This document shows, piece after piece, positions 24,559-36,878 of a stretch of DNA of 64,000 nt (positions are counted from its first letter, which is position 1; every line of letters begins with the position of its first letter). Source of the DNA: Apostichopus japonicus (Eukaryota > Echinodermata > Holothuroidea > Aspidochirotida > Stichopodidae); the NCBI RefSeq assembly GCF_037975245.1, contig NC_092578.1, positions 6,367,001 to 6,431,000 on the forward strand, given 5' to 3'. A program made the translations under genes and the position numbers. The notes under the pieces were generated by a model that worked only from the letters and a program-made list of their open reading frames with translations, made no database searches and had not been told where the DNA came from.

Positions 24559-26344
24559 GTATAAAGAAATAACTTAAAGGTTTTCTTGCAATAAAAGTTT
24601 TTACATCGAATATGATGAAAACAATTGTTTTCATCAACGTTTAAATAAAGACTATTTCCGTCCACCTCACCTTCCCCACCTCTTCCCTCTGTTGCCACTG
24701 TAATCACAACTGATAAATATTCTTTTGAATTGCTATAAACTGTAATAACTTAAACCTAGCTGCGCTAATTACGGAATGAAATTTTGGCACAAAATTAATA
24801 CTAATTTGTCGTAGACTGTTAGGAACACTTAGCTATCAGTCCCTGGTTGTATTTTCGACAAACATGACTTCCCCTCCTTTTGCTTTTGCCTCTGATCATA
24901 CTCAATTGATCATACTCAATTTTTATGCTATCAAAATGTATCCTTGATATTAGGAATTACTAACCACTGTTGCTAAATCGAGAAACTCATAATTCCCTAA
25001 GGTCACATTTGTTTTGGAATAGACATCCAAGCGATGAAAAATGCTGATCACAAGATCAAGGATGCCACTTTGGTTTCATACTCATGTACTGACACTATAT
25101 CCTTTTAAAAAATTTGTCCATTCTAAGCAATAAATATGTGGTCAAATGTTTACAAAAGTTTGAAACAAAATGCTGCGAAATTGGTGCGCTGAATTCATGC
25201 ATTGATTGGTGGTTAAGATTATAACGTTAAGTAGTAGTACTTGTCAATATAGAAACTGTGCAGTTTGGCACAACCACTGTTCATGTAACTTATTATAGCC
25301 CATGCATGGCTCCCACAACCCCCCCCCCCATTCCCCTCCCTCCATGGTGTCTGGGGCCTTGCTTTCTGTGTAGAACAATAGATTAAACTTCATGAAGAAT
25401 AATCTTCTGTTCAGCTATATAAAATACAATTCTTACCTTGGTCTATTAGGATTCAAGTACACAATTTGAATTTCACACGGTCTCTATACAAATAATTATC
25501 CAATAAAAGTCCACCAAAATAGGGTTAATTGAAAAAATACGTCCATGAAATTGTCCATCTTTCGTCTCTGACATTTCTCACATGCCACTTATCTGACAGT
25601 ATTACGACCAGGCTTTCTGGGCAGAATGATCGTTATGGGCCGATCTTCTGGAACGATCACATCTTTTCCTCTGGTGCGAAAAAGCTACAAATGTCAGGGA
25701 GGCCGAGAGTAATGACAGCCGAAGACAACGGGCTACTGAGGGGGGTAGAGAGTGGTGTAATAGTGTGTTAGCATCGACTGGCTTAGGAACAGGCGTCAAC
25801 AGTCTCCAATCTTGCAATCAAACTAAATTCAACAATTTCAAATTTGTGCAGACTTTGCTGATTTTCCAGTACATCACTGGAGAATTATCTATATACAAAT
25901 TGGTGTTTGTTGTATATATTAGGTTTGTAGTGAGACCTAATGAGTACTCGTTCTCCTAGTACAGCAACATTTTACCGTAAGCCTGTACCGGTACTTTGCC
26001 TCGTGAATTTGTACTCCATGTACCAGTAGTCTGAGTACAAAACATGGAAACTTTTTAGAACTACATCTAGTAAAAAGATACGACTGCGAGAATAATTCCT
26101 TATACTTGTTCTCGAAGGAAATGGTACGCATCATTGTACCCATAATGCATCATAATCAGGCTTCTGTACTCACTCTGTAAGTATGCATATACAATTATAG
26201 AGGCAATCTATGTTTTTGAAAAGTGCTCAAAAAGTATGAAATACTTATCAAAAACTTATAAACTTAATAATGATAATTATACACTCGACAGTTTGATTGT
26301 TTGACAGACAACTATTTGCAAAGTGGTCGACGAAATATGTCACC
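24559..26344. other. No gene seen; C-run
   Basis: A C-run lies at about 25318-25329. The open frames at 25529-25817, one on each strand, have no recognisable domain. No element termini were found. Confidence 0.45.
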
Positions 26345-26710
26345 TTAAAGGGAGTGACGACTTGTGCACAAACAAACGTCTCATGCCAGTAATCTGACCT
26401 AGTTTCTAATGAGGTGTAACAGAAGTGTTAGACACCACCATCGATCTCAGAAAATACACACACAGCTTGCTACCGTCAGTAAGTAGACACTAGTGTACAG
26501 TCAATACATGCAGCTACGGTCAATACCCACAACACAGTGTACATAGCAGTGATGGATATCTCAGGTCTAGATAAAAGATAACAAGGGTATAACGTTTCAT
26601 TACTGTCTGCATTTTGTAGCGACAAGAAAAAAACTTCACTTGCAAGCAACGGAAAGTTAACTTTTTCAGAGGGCGGCACGCGGTTTGGGGCGAGTCTTCA
26701 ATGCCTTTAA
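26345..26710 (-). mobile_element. TTAA-flanked MITE, copy A (piggyBac/Kolobok-like)
   Basis: The body 26349-26706 is bounded on both sides by TTAA (26345-26348 and 26707-26710). On the minus strand it starts AGGCATTGAAGACTCGCCCC, and the other end read inward is AGGGAGTGACGACTTG, so the ends form an imperfect inverted repeat. A second full copy lies in the opposite orientation at 57813-58177; long words such as GTTAACTTT, GCAGACAGTAATGAAACG and TGGTGTCTAACACTTCTG are shared in order. TTAA target duplications are typical of piggyBac and Kolobok transposons. There is no coding capacity. Confidence 0.88.
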
Positions 26711-29520
26711 ATCTCAAGAATATACAATGACATTGTTTTAGAGCAATCATGAGTGGTAGCCTATGTTGCAGAAGACCGATAAAAACACTGATTTTAAATT
26801 TGATACTATGTAGCTATAATGATCATCTTTGGGTCCTGTATGCCATAATTTCTCTAAAATATAATCTAAAATATAGTCTCTAAAATAGAAGGTGTGAAAA
26901 TATCTTGTATTTCTTTAGCATAAATTATTATTGTACCCACAAACAAGGCGTGTGGATAATAAACAAGACCCATTAACGACAACTTCTCCTTTAGAGTACA
27001 TCGATCTCGTTAAATATGAACATTATCTCTCTATATTCACTATCATTTCTCCATTTTATATAAATATGAAATAAATTGAACACAAATGTTGCTAATGCCA
27101 CTTAACAGAATTTCTCAACTCGAAGGAGATCACACGTTTTCAGAATCGATTATTGAGGATTGATGTCTCTTTGAAACTTTTTTTTCCCCCGGAGTGTTCT
27201 GCATGACAATCGTGCAGTTCATTTTACCTTCACACATATGGTGGTTAATTAAAGTAATTACGATATTAAAAGCATTGTTACTAACGGGTGTAATTTGCAA
27301 AAGAGTGTTACATATAGGTATGAACCTATACTCACTCCCTACCTGTTCTTCATATGTTCCATTTCCCCACTATGTCTTTGATGATAACATTATTTGATAT
27401 TTGTCGCTCTTGGAAAATTTGGACCAAATATGTTTTTTTAGACGGTATATGCAGGCATCATCCGTTCTGCCCTGCATCATCGCATAATTCATAGACAACA
27501 TGGGGAAAAAAGAGCGGCTAACAAGTTTGAGGGGGGGAAGAAAAAAACGTCTTTGGAGGAAATGCTCCGGGGATAAATGATACTTAGTCAGCATCAGATC
27601 GTAACACGAACACGTCAACGCGAGCATAAATTGCTAGTAAGAGAGACGTTTGCGGAATATTAAAACCACGGAACACAAATTGCTGACAGCCGATGCTAGC
27701 TGTACAAAATGAACAATCTCAAATAACTGGGTAAGCCAAACTCCACATCCATTAGCCTTGTTTCGGTACTGAACTACATACGGCATTCAGCAGCCACTGT
27801 ACTTTGAGGTGACATTTCAGCTGGGGATTCAAAAGCAAAACAATCCTGGCTGAGGTTGTACCTAAAGTACACAGGGGCTCAAGACAAGATGTAGAAACAC
27901 AATCGTCCTTTCTGTACATAGTATTAGGAATTTGCAGGTGAATACACTTTCTTCTGACTAGAAGTGTGGGGGGGGGAGAGGGGGGAGGGAGGGAGATAAC
28001 TGAAAAGATAAACAGTTTCAACTTGGATCATCAAAAGTTGACGTAACTTGAAAAGATAAAACTTGCGATACAAGCTGACATTTCGGGACGAGAGAGTAAC
28101 AAGCCTTCCCAAAACTGAATGATTCATGAACTTAATTTACATATAGAATCTGGGCTATAATGGCATCATAATATTACATTGCTTTCTCTGATATTTTTGT
28201 ACTAAAGATGGACTAAAAACTGCCATTACATTTCCCATCAGCATCTTGGTACATATTAAGGATCAAAACTTATTTTCATTTTGTTTTACATTTTAAAATC
28301 ATCAACCACTCATAAAGTGGTGTAAAGTTCAACATTCCATACCAATGTAACACAGCATATCTTCATATCAAGTCAACAATTTGAGCAAACCAACAGGGTC
28401 TCACCCCAAAACGTAAGATGACAAAACTCTCTCTCCTATAAGATTCCTTCGAGGGAAGTTAGTTAATAAGTCAGGTGTTTTAAATGCATTAAATTAGTTT
28501 GATTCAATTCTCAGACATCTCGTATTGCTAATACACCATTATTAACCACAAGCCAATTATAAAACATGAAAAGTTTTAGTTAAATCATCTATAAATGAAA
28601 TGACTTGACCTATTAAGTCATGCAAGCTATAACAAGCTAGACTGTTATCGGATTTTAGTATCTAATGCCAAAATCAACTCCAAAAAGCTACTTGCTTTTT
28701 GGGTATCCATTTTTATTTTGAAGCAATTTATTTGTTGCAATTCAGTTGCAATTTATTTAACTGACAAAGCAAACTGACTTTGCCTGTGATAAGGCATTGA
28801 AATGATCTACTTTCGACACAAAAACAAACAGCCAGAAAGAAATTGACAGAAGAAACTGGCAATTTGTCACCCGAGATCATGTTTTTTTTCAGGTAGTAAT
28901 GTACTGCCATTCTATTAGTTAAGGCACTCTCAGACACTTGATAGCAAAGCTCAGGGGCCATGTTTGACCTTCAAACATCTGTTGCAACATTTTAATACAC
29001 AAATGGATGTTACTTCTCTGTGTACCAGATCAGAGCATAAATTGCCACTGCAGATGACATCAGCAGCATCTGAAAACGCAACAAGTTTTTGGAGAGGGTC
29101 ATTTATGCTCCTCTTAAGGTCATAACTTAATTGTAAGGTTGTCCCTTGGAGTTGGACAAATAGTTGGACAATCTCCATCCAGCAAACTTGAATCCTGAGA
29201 TGCCCCAAAATTTGATTTAGTGCTCTAGAAGATGTGCAGTGACAAGAGGGCAACTCTTGCGACCCGGCTCTAGCCAAATCCCATCCAAGGAAAAGAAGCC
29301 AAAAGTTGGCCTGGTGAGATCCAGTGGTTGACAGGTCAACAGGGTCAGGACAGGAATGCAGTCAGGGACACATAGGGGTATAGGTGGGTGCCAGGGCTGG
29401 TATACTACTCAGCACACATCTTGGCGGATTATCCAATCTGGTTACCATTTGATTGAAAACAGAGTGCGCTAATGGGAAAAATCACCCTTGGCAATGAAAA
29501 ATGGGCTCTATACTGACAGA
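26711..29520. other. No gene seen; G/A run
   Basis: A G/A-rich run lies at about 27967-27993. The minus frame 28951-29277 (108 codons) is complex in composition and follows a T/C-rich stretch ending in AG, but I recognise no domain and do not call an exon. Confidence 0.4.
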
Positions 29521-29539
29521 TTAATGGCAAATGCCAAAC

Positions 29540-29580
29540 AAGAAGTAGTAGAAGAAGAAGTAGAAGTAGTAGTAGTAAGG
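29540..29580. repeat. (GAA/GTA)n trinucleotide repeat
   Basis: About 13 triplets of mixed AGAAGT and AGTAGTAGTA. Confidence 0.8.
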
Positions 29581-32049
29581 GTTACTAAAGGTTACAGATA
29601 GTATTGCACATGTACAGAAGGATGGTATGTCAAGAATTAGCTCATAAATTGGCTGAAATTTATCCAAGTTGAAAGAAGAAGCATAATAGGAGGGAACCAG
29701 CATAATAGGGGAACCTGGACATATGTCACAAGCAATGTACTTTATATCAGACTGTTTGTTTTATTGCTTACAATGCATTGAAACAGGTACATATAGTGAG
29801 TGAGTAGTTGTCATGGGGAGAGGGCAGGATAGCAATGCTTGAATGTATTAATGAGAATAGTGCCACATATTCAGCGAACTTTGTTCAATTTTGGTACAAC
29901 AAAGTCAGCTTTTATACGGAGGTATCATCATTAAATCACCTTGTAACCGTCCATTTAACAAATGTTTGTTTCTGTATGTTGAAAGATTTACATTTAAAAC
30001 ATTGATTCAAAAATGCCATTTGCCTAGTCGCATAATCTCAAACAAACCCCCCCGACCCCCCACCCCCACCTTTTTGTCAACAACCAGATAAAACAGTATG
30101 TGGAACCGGCGAGACATTCCTGATAACAAAAGATTTGAATACACTGCCTGCTACTAAGATGCTATTACTATAATATTTAATCCAATCAGCTTGGTCGGAA
30201 TGACAAAGTGTACCGGTATATGAGTCTACTTCCCTCGCTCTTTACAGACGTCAGGCGTTTATCACGTGTGAATTAATATGCTCATGCACAGTGTTGATCT
30301 GATGTGTCCTGTCAATGACATGTAATGGGTTTGTGTAATTATACCTGTACCACCAATAACGAGGCTTAAGCACGAATGACAACACTTCAACATCGTCATC
30401 AACCATATAAAGTCGTATCTGGCATATATTGCTGCTATAGTCAACCATGGGCATATGCTATCTGGGTTTACACGATTATTCTAACAACATGCATGTCCTG
30501 TATAAAACTGAAATGGATTCCAATTTATTCAACAGTACAATCTCTGCTGCATTAAGAAGTTGCATCTTTATCTTTCTGTGGGGACAGGGGGTGGGGGGAG
30601 GGGAGGGGAGTGGTGTGTCTCTGAGCTGTGAGCAGTGCTGACCACAACTCATTACTTAAAGAGAGAGAATGTCCACCAAGCAATACTACTACATTAATGA
30701 GTAGGAGTATCAGTATCAGGATAGATACAAAATGTTTGCATTGGAATTAGCCTCCTTTTAAATCACCTTCATCACGTTTAACCACCATGCCAGTGTTTGA
30801 GAGGGCGAGTGGAGGCGGGGAGAATGGTTGTTAGGAGGGAAGAGGTCTAAGGCTGGAAAGGGAGGAAGAGGGTTGTGAGGCAAGTTGAGAGTGAGGAGGG
30901 AATTGGGGAGGATGGAGAGTACTATCTACTTCATCATTAGTATGATCCCTAAAGAAAAATTGCTAGTAGGTCATGACTAGGATTTGATGCAGTATAAAAG
31001 GGGGGGGGGGGTTGGAGGGCCCCTCGGGGGGTTTAGGAAAGGTTCTCAAGGGTGAAGGGAATGGAGAATAATACTTTTTACTTGAAAATTTTTACATGAT
31101 TGCTACAAAGTATGGAATATGCATGTAATATGGGTGTACTAGGATTTCAGAATGGCCCTCGGTATGAATGAAAACATTCCAAATATTCCAAGTGCTCCTT
31201 TTTTCTATTATCGGTTAATATCAGAGGCATACATATATACAGCAGGTGCCTCGATTTCTGCACCAATTGTATTACATGGAAGTACGGGAAACAATTAGCG
31301 AACAACAGAACAGACTAAGCAAAGAACTGTAGTGTTGTGAATGGAACACCCGTCGTACAAGGTGCAATTTCCTTCCTTCTTGACCTACTTGAGTGTTTTA
31401 TTACTAACACACCACAGTAGCGGCTTTACTATGTTAAAGAAACCAGTGATATCCCATGTACAACAAGCTTTTCATATTATCCCCTCCATTGAATCCCTAT
31501 TGACTACAAGTGTTGTGTGTGATATATCTCACCTATAAACACATGGAGGTATAGTAGATGGAATTAATGCATATATAGAAATAAATGCATGTAAAACTGT
31601 TTGAAAATTGAAACTTAACTAAATTTTGTCAAAATGGATGCTGATTTCTTGCAATATATCCTGATAATCATATCTCGATTAGTGATATATAGTAGGATGG
31701 GGGAGGGGATTGAATCTGAGTTTCTTAATGGTGGTGGTTGTGAGAGGGGTGGGGAGGAGGGAGGGAGGTAGGGAAGCAGGTTTGGTAGTTAGTATGACTT
31801 ACAGAAGAGTTACAACCGATGCCAGATGCAAAATGCAGCACTTTACGATAAAGTTCGTCTGAGTAGGTGACTTTTGCCTCTGTTATGAAGAGGATCGACA
31901 GAAAATAAATTCCACAACGAGACTGGCTAACATTTGGCTATGGCATTCGATGCCCCCCCCCCATTCAGAAAAATCGAGGAGAAATTTCACACGGTATCTA
32001 ACATACATGACACTAACAAAAAACAGCTGCTAATATTTCAAGTTAACAC
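29581..32049. other. No gene seen; G-rich tracts
   Basis: G-rich tracts occur at about 30586-30612, 30800-30915 and 31000-31030, a further one at about 31698-31770, and a C-run at about 31953-31961. No recognisable coding or element signal. Confidence 0.45.
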
Positions 32050-32407
32050 ATGAAAACAACCTTTTACAAGAAAAATGTGAGAATGCATATTTATCTTCTG
32101 TTGAGTGGATATTACTATATAATATTACACTCTGCTCAAATACTTGAGGGTCTTTGTGATTCTCAAAGTTTGATATCTTTGAAAAGACGAAAGCAATACA
32201 GACCCAAACTAAATTATTACAGTGTGTCCAAATGCGTTTCCATGAAATTCCTTCGCTGCTGGGTCGTTCTGTAAATATTCCTTGGCAAGACATTATACGG
32301 TCCAAGACTGCCAATGTACCTTTTTCCTCCCATTTAATTTTTTGTTCAACAATGCTCAAATCGATGCCACGGCCTACCTGATTTTCCAGTACTGTGTCTC
32401 TCCCCAT
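32050..32407 (-). pseudogene. Decayed hAT-superfamily transposase fragment (DUF4371-like)
   Basis: The minus-strand frame begins QVGRGIDLSIVEQKIKWEE and continues VLDRIMSC. This follows the known order of the hAT/ZMYM-type DUF4371 region: I-D-xx-xxEQ-I-xxE-xxW-xx-VL-x-RI, then LAFRG. Beyond VLDRIMSC the match moves to another frame. There I read a KEFHGNAFGH phrase where (L)AFRG would be expected, and further on LKYLSRV where the family has a KYLSxxIQ block. At least one frameshift is therefore needed. No RW or CxxH dimerisation end was seen. The match is by pattern only. Confidence 0.4.
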
Positions 32408-32581
32408 CAGTGAAAATCATTTTGGGTATCCGTGCTAGTATTATTGAGTGGGCATGAAATGTTGGGAGCAGAAAAGTGCAAAGAGTATGTGCATCTGCAT
32501 ATATTTCAGAAAATAATCTTACATCAGATATATCTAATATCCCAATGGAACAGTACTATAAATCTTTCACAGCTATCCTAC

Positions 32582-32591
32582 CCCCCCCCCT
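32582..32591. repeat. Poly-C run
   Basis: An uninterrupted run of about ten C residues followed by TTCCCC; a length-error-prone site. Confidence 0.7.
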
Positions 32592-32683
32592 TCCCCTAGA
32601 GGTGTGAGCAACCTATAAGACAAGTGAAATTGTGATCCATCTGACTAAAAGATTGGCCCCTTCAAAATTTGGCAAGTAATGAC

Positions 32684-32773
32684 ACATTTTAAAGTTATAT
32701 CATATCTTATCAACTTAATACTGACTTCATAGTCAGTATTAAGTTGATGAGATATGATGTAACTATAAAATGC
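32684..32773. repeat. Inverted repeat with about 41-bp arms, 6-nt loop
   Basis: The left arm ends at CTGAC (32725) and the right arm begins GTCAG (32732), with TTCATA between. The inner 20 bp pair perfectly; the outer part (ATTTTAAAGTTAT against ATAACTATAAAAT-like) has a few mismatches. No target duplication is obvious. Confidence 0.9.
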
Positions 32774-33800
32774 ATGTAAGAGTTACTTCAAATTATAGAG
32801 TTACCTCAAATTATATTATACCCAAACTGATGGGAAACTTTATGCTCTTAGCCTTTCCTTTCCTAAGAGCCTCCTAAAAACAGTTTAAATTTTTTTTTTA
32901 AATCATCCAGGTTTGGTAATGACAGGTCAAAGATCATCAGTCCAATGTTGCCTTCTAATTACCTCCCTCCCCTCTCTCCTAGCTCCACTCTGCCCCTCTC
33001 ACTTCCCTCGCCCCTCTTAGCCATAGTCCCACTCTCCCCTAGCTCCAGCTCTCTCCATCTCCCTTTCTCCTCTATGCATCCCCTGACCTGAAATTCAACC
33101 ACCAGTAGGAATCTGATAGAATTGTGGGTTCTGAGGCTGGGGTAGGTAGGGAGGAGAGGGGAGGGGAAGGGGAGGGGAAAGAGAGTAGCTTAGTACAGGC
33201 AGAGATATTACCAATGCATGCAAAATTGATGCTATCATGTGAAAGCTGAGAACATTCTATTAAAAGAGCAATAATTTTTTTGCACTATAAGTTTTATGTA
33301 TCATTGAAGCAATCCTTCTTTCTAGTTCTTTTGTATTTCAACTAAAGCTGAGTTTCCTTGTTTTCTAATCTTGGGACCACCAATTGTAGCTAAAAGCCTT
33401 GTAATTGTTGTTTCAAGTATTAGTAATTGTTTCTCAAAGTTGTAAGAGTTTTTTGTTTAGGGAGCAGTAGCACATTCCAAAGTTAATGACCCACCCCCCA
33501 GAGATCACCCTCTTTGACAAAAGGGGCCAAAGTTTGTAATCCCTTTGACAGATGTGGGCATCCCATATTGCAGCAAAGTGATTTGTAGCATCCAAATGTG
33601 CACTGCCTCTATTAATATAAATGTGTGTGTGTGTTTGTGCCTGTTGTGTGTAAAGGTTACACTACGAAAACATATTAAATCGCTATATATACTTTAACCT
33701 ATGACTTACTATATATATATATATATTCAGCTTATACATAGAACAGAACTGTCTGATAGACTGTGTGGGCGGGGAAGGGGGGGGTGAGGTGGGGGGTGGG
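32774..33800. other. No gene seen; simple repeats
   Basis: CT-rich sequence at about 32960-33070, a GA-rich tract at about 33150-33182, (GT)n at about 33622-33634, (AT)n at about 33711-33726 and a G-rich tract at 33771-33803. Confidence 0.6.
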
Positions 33801-33803
33801 GTG

Positions 33804-33905
33804 AGGGGGACATGTTGATTCCTTTTCCCAGTGGGGATTGAGGGGGACATGTTGATTCCTTTTCCCAGTGGGGATTGAGGGGGACATGTTGATTCCTTTT
33901 CCCAG
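33804..33905. repeat. 37-bp minisatellite, 2.75 units
   Basis: Units begin with AGGGGGACATGTTGATTCC at 33804, 33841 and 33878 and are essentially identical. Because 37 is not a multiple of 3, the same peptide appears in rotating frames on the minus strand. Those overlapping open frames are artefacts. Confidence 0.95.
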
Positions 33906-34440
33906 GAAGCCATATAACCACAACAATAATAGGGACATGACAAACAACAAAGCTATATTATTCACTTTTACCTTCAGTTGTCTAGGCAGTTGTTGGGTAC
34001 TATTGCAAGAATTGCAATTATTTCTTTGAAGTATCCAAGCCCCTGAGTAGTTGCAATACTCTTCACATTTTTCTTTCATGCTTTTGAAGTTTCTGACAAT
34101 GGATTAGGATTGGTCAATGAGGAGAATGAAACATCTGCAGAAAGTATAGGCCTAGCTCAGGCTCTGTGTGCTCAGGCAGTTGTGGACATTTCTGATGGTG
34201 GGATACAGCTTGAATATTACAATATGTATTTGTAACATCAAATGTGCTGGAAAAGCATGGTAGCTACTTAAACAATACAGAGTGTAACATAGTTCACCAA
34301 AAACTATCAAAGCTAATTTAAAACTTCTCTGATATACATATCCTCAATGCAAATATTGAAAAATTACCGACTTGTTCATTACTAATAAGGCAAAATGTCT
34401 GGGCGAAGAAATATTTTTAAATGAAACAGAATCATAAGTA

Positions 34441-34562
34441 CTAGCTAATCAATATGCATATTTATTCAAATCTAGCTAATCAATACGCACTTATTCAAAT
34501 CTAGATAACCAATATGCATTTATTCAAATCTAGCTAATCAATATGCATTTATTCAAATCTAG
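34441..34562. repeat. 29-31-bp minisatellite, 4 units
   Basis: Units start CTAGCTAATCAATATGCA at 34441, 34472, 34501 and 34530, each ending TTATTCAAAT. The copies differ by a few substitutions. Confidence 0.95.
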
Positions 34563-35064
34563 GAGCGTATCTTAGTGCCATGGTACTCAATCTTTCTTGC
34601 TTGGTGACCCCAATCGCCACCTTCATCATCTCAAGCCTACCTTCCAGTGGTGGATGTCAGAGCCTGAGGAAGGGGTCTACACCGAGGCTCCTTTGAGAAA
34701 CTATATGGGCAATTCCATGATGGAGGGGACATGGCCTAAAAATAAGAAGTGTCAGTTTTCAACCTGCTATCAGTCTAATGTTGTAGTATACATATCTAAG
34801 TTTGTGGAATAGGTAAGCAATTTTTCTCCAACACTCAAATTTTGAATACAGGCTCAATTAATCAAGGAGGATGAGAGCTCAAAATAATCCTGAAAATTCA
34901 TCATACATTCCATTCCATCCTATATAATACTCATCAGATAGTATTTAGTAGTTTTATTATGTGTTACTATAGATACTCTTGTTGACTGTGTTATGACAGA
35001 AAAACATTTCAAAATTTCTTCATGACAACTTCAGAACAGACATTTTTCAGGCTTCAATCACTGA
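34563..35064. other. No gene seen; possible hAT-like left end
   Basis: At about 34577 the sequence CCATGGTACTCAATC, with TTGGTGACCCC downstream, resembles the start of Charlie-type hAT elements. No matching right end was found. Nothing else was recognised. Confidence 0.3.
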
Positions 35065-35282
35065 TGTAACGTGAGTAACCGAAAAAATAACTTTTTCTCT
35101 ATGTGACATTTCTGTAACAAGTGGAAATCTGATAACCATAATTTCGTTAGTACTCATAGTCCCAAGTGTGGAAACAAGATCACTAATGAGGAGAGACCCA
35201 TCATGTGTGAGTGATAGATCACTGAAATCTGTAACGTGAGTAACCGTGTAACGTGAGTAACCAATGTGTAACGTGAGTAACC
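35065..35282 (+). repeat. Left cluster of TGTAACGTGAGTAACC (4 copies)
   Basis: Identical 16-mers start at 35065, 35230, 35247 and 35267, all on the plus strand; the last three are 17-20 bp apart. The flanking bases differ, so this is a dispersed word and not a simple tandem repeat. The core ACGTGAGTAA also resembles a 5' splice donor. A matching cluster lies at 36879-37275 on the far side of a decayed gene. Confidence 0.95.
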
Positions 35283-35499
35283 AAGCTAACACACTGATAC
35301 AATGCAGGAAATGCCTATTATTGTCTTGTAAATAATTGCTCAATAAGAGAGGGCAGTGGGGGTTAGGGCTAGGGTTAGTACAACACCTGGAGAGTACTCT
35401 CCCATCACCCATGAAGAAGATTCAGCAAGAAGCTCGGAGGGTGGCCACTAGATGACAAGTTGCCTCCTCCTGCATATTTCAACCTGGAGCGCAAAGGGC

Positions 35500-35925
35500 T
35501 GGATCCACTTCCTTCAATTCTACCAAGGCCCTGATCCAAATACACTTCTCTGAGAACTACACATGTGTATCTCAAGATGAAATCCAGAGTGCCCACTGGA
35601 ACCAATGACAGGTGAGCCTGTTCACAGTAGCAGCGTGGCACTCCGTTTCCCTCCATTCCAGTGTTGTTGCATCAGAGAGCATGGTCCACTCCAAGGATAC
35701 AGTTATGGCATATGTGGACAAAGTTCTTGATGGCCTACCCCAAGCCTTGAAGTCTGTATCTGTCTGATCGGATGGTCCAGCTTCACAATTTAAGAACAGA
35801 TTCCTCGCTGCTGCTATTATCCGCCTTCAAGAAAAGCACAATCTCAAGATGCTGTGGATAGGATTGGTGGAGCAGTGAAGCATCATGCATGGAGCTAAGT
35901 CAAATCTCGGAAGGCATTACCAATG
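35500..35925 (+). pseudogene. Decayed gene of an unnamed multi-copy invertebrate family (DFSEN/SDG/DGxGG)
   Basis: One frame from about 35501 reads IQIHFSENYT (35534 on), then DEIQSAHWNQ, a TGA at 35606, QVSLFTVAAW, SVVVASES-like sequence, and HSKDTVMAYVDKVLDGLP. A second TGA at 35765 stands where the family has W. SDGPASQFKNRF follows, ending in LKMLW. The usual YFATSHGKG segment is then missing, and DRIGGAVKHHAW resumes in a +2-shifted frame before a TAA at 35896. I know this pattern (DFSEN, SDGxxxQ(F/Y)KNR, HGKGxxDGxGGxxK) from numerous uncharacterised proteins of aphids, cnidarians and other invertebrates. The spaced D residues make a transposase-like role plausible, but that is inference. 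Two stops and a deletion show it is dead. Confidence 0.8.
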
Positions 35926-36878
35926 CAAAAAAGCAACGTAACAGCAACCACTGGGATGCCCAAGGTGGACACCCATACTGATGCCGCAAGCTGCAATGGA
36001 GGCGAGAAATAGCGAACTCGGTCTGAAATCTGTATTTGAGAATGCCAAGCAAATCGTTGGAATGGCCAGTAAACATCACTTGCAGGTACAGAACAAGGAT
36101 GTCTGCTCCTTCACCATTACAGATGATGGCAACAGTTCTGCTGAAAGGAATACCCCCTCGGGAGATGGGGGAGGCCACAGAAAAATGCAACCTGCTCAGG
36201 GAGTGGCAATGCTGGTATAGAACTCGGTATAGACTGGTATGCCGTTGAATACGAAGCGGTATTGTACCCCCCTTGTAATAGAAGCAAAGGGGGACTAGAA
36301 CGACGTACAAGTGTCAGTGATGCAGCCAGCTGGGCCCAATTAAAAATGGCTAAACCCAAGGCACAAGATAGTCTATCTCAGGGAGAAACTCATCACCAAA
36401 CTTGATGCACCAACCTTTGCCAATAACTGTGGGCACTTCAAATTTTCTGTCGCCTTTTGAAGACTGAACGAATCAGCTCTCTTCCAAAGCCGCTTCCAAA
36501 CGTTACTCAATGTTCAATTGATATGTTAACAATTTCCTATTGGTTCATGGTTTTTGTTCAGTTGGCCTGTTACTTCCCCAGAGAGATTTAGTTCCCTTAG
36601 TAATATTCTGAGTAAATTCAAGTTTGACACACTGCTAGTCCTCAAATAAAACTTAGTTACAATGTTTAGAATTTGTTGCCGATTTGTGAAGATATGATTC
36701 ATGCATTATCTTAAAAAGACATGGTATATATCTCATTTAGATTGTGATATTATTGAATTACACTGGAGAAGATGTTCAAAATGTCAATTCCACTGATATA
36801 TGGGTGTTTCCTAGTCATTATCCAGCAGCAAGTTCCTCACGGACTCTGATTCCCTATGTATTGTATAGGTGGACAAAC
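35926..36878. other. GC-richer tail of the decayed element, then nothing recognised
   Basis: From 35926 to about 36360 the GC content stays higher than in the flanks and short open frames exist on both strands, probably a decayed downstream part of the same element. From 36361 on, AT-rich sequence without signal. Confidence 0.4.

Noticed and set aside
28951-29277. 108-codon minus-strand frame following a T/C-rich stretch with AG
   Set aside because: Complex composition, but no recognisable domain and the supposed acceptor is weak.
33683-34079. Overlapping minus-strand open frames with a repeated HVPLNPHWEKE-like peptide
   Set aside because: The 37-bp repeat unit rotates frame each copy, so the same peptide appears in different frames; this is a minisatellite artefact.
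34577-34812. hAT element with CATGGTACTCAATC start
   Set aside because: No matching right end or target duplication was found downstream, so only a possible left end is noted.
35350-35378. Telomere-like TTAGGG words (TTAGGGCTAGGGTTAGT)
   Set aside because: Only two or three imperfect units; too short for an interstitial telomere.
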